13,362 nucleotides of DNA from JAQVUB01 sp033809415 (lineage in GTDB: Bacteria; Verrucomicrobiota; Lentisphaeria; Oligosphaerales; Oligosphaeraceae): assembly GCA_033809415.1 (NCBI GenBank), contig JAPXLT010000116.1, positions 1 through 13,362 of the forward strand, in the 5' to 3' direction. Below the pieces are notes generated by a model, which saw only the letters and a program-made list of their open reading frames with translations, ran no database searches and had not been told where the DNA came from. Below are positions 8,739-13,362 of the stretch, piece by piece. The position numbers and the translations under genes were made by a program. The first letter of the stretch is position 1, and each line of letters begins with the position of its first letter.

Positions 8739-11700
8739 TTTGAACCTCCTGACGTCGGGAGGATAATTTCGATGGCGATGGGATAGACCTGGACGCTGCC
8801 GTCCAATGCATAGCGCTTGGGAATCAGATACTCAATGATGCGCGTGCGCTCGCGTTCCAGCTGGATGCGCAGTTCCTCGTAGTGAATTTCATCGTCCTTG
8901 AGGTATCTTTGCAGTGCCTCGATGCTGTCGTCCAGCTGTTCTTTATCTTCAGCAAACAACAATAGCTGGTTCTGCTCCTGAATCAATTTATCCAGCTCCC
9001 TGCGCTTAGCCTCGATGGTGCGTTCGCGTATCAGGGTCGAGAGTTCGCCTTGACGGCTCTGAAATGCTTCTTGCTCATTCTTCGTGACTATCGCCTTGTC
9101 AGCCAACAGCTGAGCTGTGATTCTGGCATTGAGTTCCTCGCTCGTTTCTCGGAGAAAGCGCCGCAGATCGGCACTGACGTCCTCGAAAATTTCCTGTGCC
9201 CGGTTGACGGTGCTGATATCCGTCGGCAGTGAGGCCGGCTTTAGACGTTTTTTGATTGCTGGCTCGTGCGGCAAAGGCGCTTGCAATTTTCCGGCCACGA
9301 CCGGAAAATCCACAGTGCGCACCCAGCAGTGGAAGGACTCGCGCAATTCATTCACCGCCATCTCTTCGTAGTGGAGGCGAATCATCGCTTCAGCCCCGGT
9401 AGGGACAGCCCCTTGGCGAAGCGTCCAGCGTGACACCTCGTCGCCACAGGGATAACGGCGTCGGCTTAACGAGTTGGCAGCTTTACGCATTACCGGATGC
9501 CCCAAGTGAAGCATGCGCACATCAGGACGATTGCGAAAGACCTTGCGACCGCCCTTGTCTTTCATGAACGGCTCGATGCTGAAAGTCAACCGGGGCAAAG
9601 CGTTGCCCGCATCGGCCACCCGCAAGTTTTCATCTATGGTGTCTTTCCAGCCAGAAAGGTCCGGCTTGATGATTTTAAAACAAGAATCATCCTCCAGCTG
9701 AGTGATGTTCCCCCTCATGGCTCTGTCCAGAACGTTGTGGCGGGCTGCGTCGTCTAAATCCAACTCCGCCGCAAAGTTCTCCAATTGCGCGTTTATCTTG
9801 GCCATCTCTTCATCAATCACCGAACGGTCTGCCTCACCCGGCAGCTGCGAATAGTTTTTCGCTCTGGCTGCACCTTGCTCGAAGACACTGAACAGCTCAT
9901 CTGTCTTGTTGCCTTGGATGACACGGCGTTGAATGGCCTTGTCAAACAGGTCACTCACTGCGCCCAGGTCTTCCCGAATCTGATGAATCTTGTCCATGAT
10001 TTTGGCCAGGAAGCCCAGGTCAGCGGCTGTCGTGCTGGAAAAGTGGAACACCGACACATCGCGCGCTTGGCTGTGGCGATCAAGGCGTCCGTTGCGCTGC
10101 TCCAGGCGAGAGGGATTCCAAGGGCAATCGAAGTGCAGGACGTAGCGAGCCGTCTCTTGCAGGTTGAGACCTTCGGAAGCGGCGTCGGTGGCAACGAGGA
10201 TGCGAATATCGTCCGCTTCGTCATTAAAGCGCCGCTTAATATCTTCTCGGCTAGCGTCGTCCATCCCACCATAGAGGACTGCGATACGCTTGCATTCGTT
10301 ATCTTTGAAAGTCTCCTGCAAACGCCGGAGCAGGTAGTCCTGGGTGGTTTTGTACTCGGTAAAGATAACTAAGCGCTCGTCGTCGCGCCAAGAGCGACCG
10401 ACAAAGAGCAGTTCGTCTATTTTGGTCAGCAGAGATTGATATCTGGCATCGGCATTGGGATTCTGGCTGATAATGTCATCTGCCAAATTGATCCCCAAGT
10501 CCGCTATGGCTTCATCTATTTCGCGTATTTCGTTAGCCAGGTCAGTAGCATAATCTTTCAGCCAGGCGCCTACCTTGGCGGCGGCAGTTATTGCCAGCGC
10601 CTGTGCTTCGCGGTCATCCGTAAGCTCCTTCGCAAGGGAACGCTGAAGGCTTTCCAGTTCATCCTCGTTGGTCGTTTCGCTGTCAGGGGACTTCAAACTC
10701 TCCTTGCAGCGTTTCCAAGATTCAATGAAGGTCATCGGTCCGCTGAGCAGGCGCTTGCCTAAGACTTCAATGGCAAAAAAACCTGCCATTTGCCGCCGCC
10801 GTGTCCCTGTAGCAATGACAGTGCGAATCTTCGCCTTAAAGTCTTCCACGGCAAAAATGAGCCGCAATTCCGCAACTGAAAAAAGATCATCCAATTCCAG
10901 CGCCTGCGGCGCATTGCGCTTACAGAATTTAGGCGGGTTGGTTCTGGCGTTGATTTCGCTCTTCATACGCCGGATCACCACTTGACGAACACGCCGCTTC
11001 TCGGCTTCCGAAAGGATAGGGGTTTTGCGGAAGCGAGCCGGGTCCAGCATCTCGAGCAGCCCGGAAAACGACACCGAATTGCCATTGTGCGGAGTCGCCG
11101 TCAGGAAAATTTTGTGCTCAAATGCAGGAGCCAGCTGGCGCAGCATGATGCACAGGTCGCTATCTTTGCCGAATGGCGATGGCATCAAGTTGTGCGCTTC
11201 ATCTACAATGAGCATGTCCCAAGGCAGGCGCGCTGACATATCTATAGAGCTTTGCGTAGCCTTGAATTGTTCGAAGATGAGGGGCTGCTTCAAATAGTGG
11301 TACGAGGTAATGATACGGTCGTGATGGCGCCAGGGATTGGCGTCAATACCCACCTCGCGCCGTAACTTTACCGTGCTGTCGTGGTCTACAACCTGAAAAG
11401 GCAGAGAGAATTTATTCTGCATCTCTTCCTGCCATTGCAAGCGTAAGGACGCCGGACAGATGATCAGCACACGATGAATCCTGCGGCGAATAAGCAACTC
11501 GTTGACGATCAGCCCTGCTTCGATGGTCTTGCCTAAGCCGACGTCATCGGCAATCATCAAGTTGACTCTGGGCATCCGCAAGGCTTTGAGCAAAGGAACC
11601 AGTTGGTAGTCGTCAGGCGACACTGCGCCGTAGAATGGTGCTGCAATAGGCGAACGGTGCTGCTCGCCAAAACAATTTATATCCAGGTAGGGCTGCACCG

Positions 11701-11986
11701 CATTCCAGCGACAGGAACGAACAAGGGCGTCGATTTCCTGGTGGGGCATAGGCGAACTGTCATATCTGGGCAAGGCGGTCGGCTCCAGCAGCTCGATGCC
11801 GGGTTCGATATTCCAGAGCAGCTCCTCGACTTCAGGCGCAAAGCTATCCTTGTAATTGACTCTGACCAGATATTGACGCTCCTGCTGACCGCCAAATTCA
11901 CGCACATCCAGGATGACGCCCAAACGATTGCGTACCAAGCAGGACAGCCCGATCCGCGGTACGCATAACGATGCCTGACTTGACAT
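8735..11986 (-). CDS. drmD: DrmD-type SNF2 family helicase of a DISARM-like system
   Basis: This 1083-residue SNF2/Rad54-like ATPase is expected to translocate on double-stranded DNA in phage restriction. Lobe 1 shows RVNLMIADDVGLGKTIEAG (residues 140-158, Walker A GLGKT), CPASLRLQW (177-185), VDEAH (261-265) and TATPHNG (296-302). Lobe 2 shows VIFTEYKTTQDYL (540-552), VATDAASEGLNLQ (598-610) and LEQRNGRLDR (628-637). An N-terminal beta-rich segment precedes DDYQLVPLLKALRMPRVNL, a lead-in I know from DrmD. A helical, probably coiled-coil region rich in E, Q and R covers about 930-1050. It is the first gene of the minus-strand operon, and its TGA overlaps the methylase ATG. The start at 11986 has only a weak AAGG 11 bases upstream. 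Other bacterial SNF2 proteins such as RapA and HepA share the motifs. The neighbouring methylase and the lead-in favour DrmD. Confidence 0.9.
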   Translation of the reverse strand: MSSQASLCVPRIGLSCLVRNRLGVILDVREFGGQQERQYLVRVNYKDSFAPEVEELLWNIEPGIELLEPTALPRYDSSPMPHQEIDALVRSCRWNAVQPYLDINCFGEQHRSPIAAPFYGAVSPDDYQLVPLLKALRMPRVNLMIADDVGLGKTIEAGLIVNELLIRRRIHRVLIICPASLRLQWQEEMQNKFSLPFQVVDHDSTVKLRREVGIDANPWRHHDRIITSYHYLKQPLIFEQFKATQSSIDMSARLPWDMLIVDEAHNLMPSPFGKDSDLCIMLRQLAPAFEHKIFLTATPHNGNSVSFSGLLEMLDPARFRKTPILSEAEKRRVRQVVIRRMKSEINARTNPPKFCKRNAPQALELDDLFSVAELRLIFAVEDFKAKIRTVIATGTRRRQMAGFFAIEVLGKRLLSGPMTFIESWKRCKESLKSPDSETTNEDELESLQRSLAKELTDDREAQALAITAAAKVGAWLKDYATDLANEIREIDEAIADLGINLADDIISQNPNADARYQSLLTKIDELLFVGRSWRDDERLVIFTEYKTTQDYLLRRLQETFKDNECKRIAVLYGGMDDASREDIKRRFNDEADDIRILVATDAASEGLNLQETARYVLHFDCPWNPSRLEQRNGRLDRHSQARDVSVFHFSSTTAADLGFLAKIMDKIHQIREDLGAVSDLFDKAIQRRVIQGNKTDELFSVFEQGAARAKNYSQLPGEADRSVIDEEMAKINAQLENFAAELDLDDAARHNVLDRAMRGNITQLEDDSCFKIIKPDLSGWKDTIDENLRVADAGNALPRLTFSIEPFMKDKGGRKVFRNRPDVRMLHLGHPVMRKAANSLSRRRYPCGDEVSRWTLRQGAVPTGAEAMIRLHYEEMAVNELRESFHCWVRTVDFPVVAGKLQAPLPHEPAIKKRLKPASLPTDISTVNRAQEIFEDVSADLRRFLRETSEELNARITAQLLADKAIVTKNEQEAFQSRQGELSTLIRERTIEAKRRELDKLIQEQNQLLLFAEDKEQLDDSIEALQRYLKDDEIHYEELRIQLERERTRIIEYLIPKRYALDGSVQVYPIAIEIILPTSGGSK
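8745..8750 (-). promoter_or_regulatory. Ribosome binding site of the methylase gene
   Basis: The minus strand reads AGGAGG, a perfect Shine-Dalgarno, 6 bases before the ATG at 8738. It lies inside the last codons of the DrmD-type helicase gene. Together with the ATGA overlap it fixes the methylase start and indicates coupled translation of the two genes. Confidence 0.85.
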
Positions 11987-12056
11987 GATATTATTTGCCT
12001 TGGAAGATATTCCTTTGGTTCCCTTTGAAAAACAGCAACTTTTCTCGAAACTTCTT

Positions 12057-12085
12057 AATATATATGCTTTATCTTTTCATTTCAC
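12057..12085 (-). promoter_or_regulatory. Candidate sigma-70 promoter for the defence operon
   Basis: Reading the minus strand, GTGAAA (12080-12085, 4 of 6 to TTGACA) is followed after 17 bases by TATATT (12057-12062, 5 of 6 to TATAAT). Transcription would start near 12050 and give a leader of about 60 bases before the ATG at 11986. It is a guess from consensus in an AT-rich stretch, where chance matches are common. Confidence 0.35.
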
Positions 12086-12132
12086 GCAATACTCGAAAAG
12101 AAAAAGCAACTTGTTGTGCGTAGTCTACAGAC

Positions 12133-12136
12133 GGAG
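12133..12136 (+). promoter_or_regulatory. Ribosome binding site that decides the recombinase start
   Basis: GGAG here is 8 bases before the ATG at 12145, a normal spacing, but only 2 bases before the ATG at 12139. The resulting N-terminus, MIYGYIRVS, places the serine at residue 9, as expected for the family. Confidence 0.6.
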
Positions 12137-12144
12137 AAATGGAT

Positions 12145-12747
12145 ATGATTTATGGGTATATCAGGGTCAGCACAGACAAGCAGAATACGGAGAACCAGCG
12201 CTTTGAAATAATGCGTTTCTGTGACCATCAAGGACTCAAGATCGATTCATGGATGGAAGAGACTATTTCTGGTACGGTTGAAATCAATCAGCGCAGATTA
12301 GGAAAGCTGCTGAAGAAGTTGAAGAAAGACGACATGATAATTTGCACTGAAATATCTCGTCTTGGGCGAACACTGTTTATGATTATGGACGTGCTGAACC
12401 TGTGCCACAAAAAAGGCGTGCAGGTTTGGACGGTTAAGGATAACTTCAGGCTAGGCACAGACCTTACATCTAAAATTCTTGCTTTTGCCTTGGGCATTTC
12501 CGCTGAAATCGAACGGGAACTGATTTCTCAAAGAACGCGAGAGGCCTTAGCTCGAAAAAAGGCAGAGGGGGTAAGGCTCGGAAGACCGATAGGATCAAAG
12601 AATCACCGTAGAAAATTAGATGGGAAAGAGTCGGAAATCTTACAAATGTATGAACAAGGACATTCGAAAGCATCCATTGCCAGACGAGTCAAAGTTAGTC
12701 GTCAAACGGTAGCAAACTTCCTGCTGAGCTTCCAAGATAATATGTGA
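12145..12747 (+). CDS. Serine recombinase, Hin/Mpi-type DNA invertase
   Basis: This 200-residue protein cuts and rejoins DNA at paired short sites through a phosphoserine link. GYIRVST places the nucleophile at Ser9; SRLGR gives active-site Arg72 and Arg75. The EIERELISQRTREAL helix (about 121-135) is the long E-helix, and RLGRPIGSK (144-152) leads to a C-terminal helix-turn-helix (about 160-193, SIARRVKVSRQTVANFL). The size and order are those of complete Hin/Gin/Mpi-type proteins. By memory it is closest to the master DNA invertase Mpi group. An ATG also occurs at 12139, but GGAG at 12133-12136 is only 2 bases from it and 8 bases from 12145, so I chose 12145. The gene diverges from the defence operon. 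Its target could be elsewhere in the genome. A resolvase role is possible, but Mpi likeness favours inversion. Confidence 0.92.
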   Translation: MIYGYIRVSTDKQNTENQRFEIMRFCDHQGLKIDSWMEETISGTVEINQRRLGKLLKKLKKDDMIICTEISRLGRTLFMIMDVLNLCHKKGVQVWTVKDNFRLGTDLTSKILAFALGISAEIERELISQRTREALARKKAEGVRLGRPIGSKNHRRKLDGKESEILQMYEQGHSKASIARRVKVSRQTVANFLLSFQDNM

Positions 12748-12748
12748 T

Positions 12749-12762
12749 TTCAGATAACTGAA
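12749..12762. repeat. Short hairpin just after the recombinase stop
   Basis: TTCAG-ATAA-CTGAA forms a 5-bp stem with a 4-base loop, starting 2 bases after the TGA at 12745-12747. It has no T tract, so it is at best a weak terminator or an mRNA-end structure. Confidence 0.3.
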
Positions 12763-12766
12763 TCTC

Positions 12767-13080
12767 TGTGAAATTGCACTGGCACTGTTTTGGTTTTTGG
12801 GATGATTCATTCAAGACCTGCCGATACTTCTTTGAACGGTTGGCCGGCGCGGAGTGCCACACAAAAATAATCCCGGGTGAGGAAGTGCGGAGCACAACGC
12901 AACCCGGGGTAAGGGACTTCCCCAAGAAGCGCAGTGCCCGCAAGGGCGCCACGGCAGGGGGAAGTGAGCTCGCCCCAGCTAAATGCTTTCGGCAGGAATG
13001 GCGTTTGTGCCGCCGGGCTCGGTCACCGAGGGTTATTATTGTGCCGCCCTCGGGCTAGAGGGCGCCACTGTATTTTCACA
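12767..13080. mobile_element. Putative MITE-like or structured-RNA element with terminal inverted repeats
   Basis: The ends TGTGAAATTGCACTGGCAC (12767-12785) and, as reverse complement, TGTGAAAATACAGTGGCGC (13062-13080) match at 15 of 19 positions and have the TGT...ACA form of many transposon ends. Nested inside, 12851-12880 pairs with 13023-13052 at 22 of 30 positions, more with G-U pairs. The interior is rich in small hairpins: GTGC-GGA-GCAC at 12886-12896, GCCC with a GCAA (GNRA) loop and GGGC near 12939-12950, and CGCCCTC...GAGGGCG at 13045-13064. I see no transposase and no clear target-site duplication. It may be a decayed MITE, a REP-like repeat or a non-coding RNA gene. Confidence 0.5.
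13045..13064. terminator. Strong GC-rich hairpin, possible terminator
   Basis: CGCCCTC and GAGGGCG form a perfect 7-bp stem around a 6-base loop. The following ACTGTATTTT on the plus strand is only a weak T tract, so termination after the recombinase gene is possible but unsure. It also forms the right inner part of the inverted-repeat element. Confidence 0.3.
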
Positions 13081-13362
13081 AGTCAAATTTCAACAATATA
13101 ATTTTCGCCACACTTAAATTCTTGCTCAATAATCAGATGAAGAAAAAATAACGCTCGTTTTTTTGAACCCGAGGTTCAGTTGTCTGGGATTAGGAATTAC
13201 TATGACTTCCCGGGGTTTTCTGTGTTTCAATTCACATTTTCTATGATTCTGCATGATTTTTCTTGAAATTCCGTTTTTCCGGCACTATGTTTTCTGCGTG
13301 GTTCAGAAATCATCCAGCCCCACCCACCCAGGGGGCAACCCACCCTCGATATGGTACGCGCG
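13081..13362. other. Non-coding tail, no gene seen
   Basis: These 282 bases are AT-rich up to about 13310 and hold no credible reading frame. The only structure is a short palindrome TGAACC-CGA-GGTTCA (13164-13178), which follows a run of T on the plus strand and so is not a plus-strand terminator. The last 50 bases turn C-rich and could be the start of another unit beyond the edge. Confidence 0.5.

Larger units (their letters stand above)
11987..12144. promoter_or_regulatory. Divergent AT-rich intergenic region between defence operon and recombinase
   Basis: This 158-base gap separates the start of the DrmD-type gene (minus) from that of the recombinase (plus), so it should hold both promoters. 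It is clearly richer in A+T than the flanking genes. Two short direct repeats may be operator parts: CTCGAAA at 12044-12050 and 12092-12098, and AGCAACTT at 12034-12041 and 12105-12112. I found no long inverted repeat that would make this gap an invertible promoter. No convincing plus-strand promoter stands out. Confidence 0.6.

Noticed and set aside
9785..10372. 195-codon plus-strand frame opposite the DrmD-type gene
   Set aside because: It is antisense to the conserved SNF2 motifs of lobe 2 and has no domain of its own.
12768..13058. 96-codon plus-strand frame after the recombinase
   Set aside because: It lies almost exactly on the inverted-repeat, hairpin-rich element, has no good Shine-Dalgarno and an unusual composition, so it is most likely chance.
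12841..13080. Structured segment as RNase P RNA, integron attC site or CRISPR
   Set aside because: I found none of the conserved blocks of RNase P, no paired attC core sites and no regularly spaced direct repeats.
13151..13164. ACGCTCGTTTTTTT resembling the 16-bp repeat of the methylase gene (AATCGTTCGTTTTTTT)
   Set aside because: It needs a gap and a mismatch in the core, and most of the match is the T run.

Overview
The window holds four protein genes. Three are very long, lie on the minus strand and form one operon-like block that fills positions 1-11986. They read as a DISARM-like anti-phage defence locus, in transcription order: a DrmD-type SNF2 helicase (8735-11986), a giant PglX/DrmMI-type adenine-specific DNA methylase (3576-8738), and a very large DEAH-box SF2 helicase with inserted zinc ribbons (3522 down to 1), whose 3' end lies beyond the left edge. 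The first two overlap by 4 bases (ATGA), and the third starts 53 bases after the second ends, so co-transcription is likely. The third gene stays open for 1174 codons to the edge of the window. The plus-strand reading frames opposite these three genes are shadows.

Divergent from the operon, across a 158-base AT-rich gap, is a 200-residue serine recombinase of the Hin/Mpi DNA-invertase type (12145-12747, plus strand). Downstream of it lies a non-coding segment. Its main feature is a 314-base element (12767-13080) with imperfect terminal inverted repeats, a second nested inverted repeat and many GC-rich hairpins, so it looks like a MITE or a large structured RNA. The last 280 bases are AT-richer and show no gene.

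How the parts may work together (inference from DISARM): the methylase marks host DNA, and the two helicases act against unmarked incoming DNA. The order DrmD then methylase then helicase matches class 1 DISARM. However, the third gene does not have the features I know from DrmA. It looks like a different, giant helicase of the type usually linked to DUF1998, so this is better called a DISARM-related variant than canonical DISARM. A DUF1998 part or gene, a DrmC/PLD nuclease, or other partners could lie just past the left edge. Two further features stand out. A 51-bp in-frame tandem duplication and a perfect 16-bp inverted repeat lie together inside the methylase gene, and a DNA invertase sits next to the operon. 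Together they raise the possibility of phase variation, which the sequence does not prove.

The organism is bacterial, with Shine-Dalgarno sites and a base composition near 50 % G+C by eye. It is probably Gram-negative, but nothing here fixes a genus. The mix of defence genes, recombinase and repeat element is typical of a genomic (defence) island.
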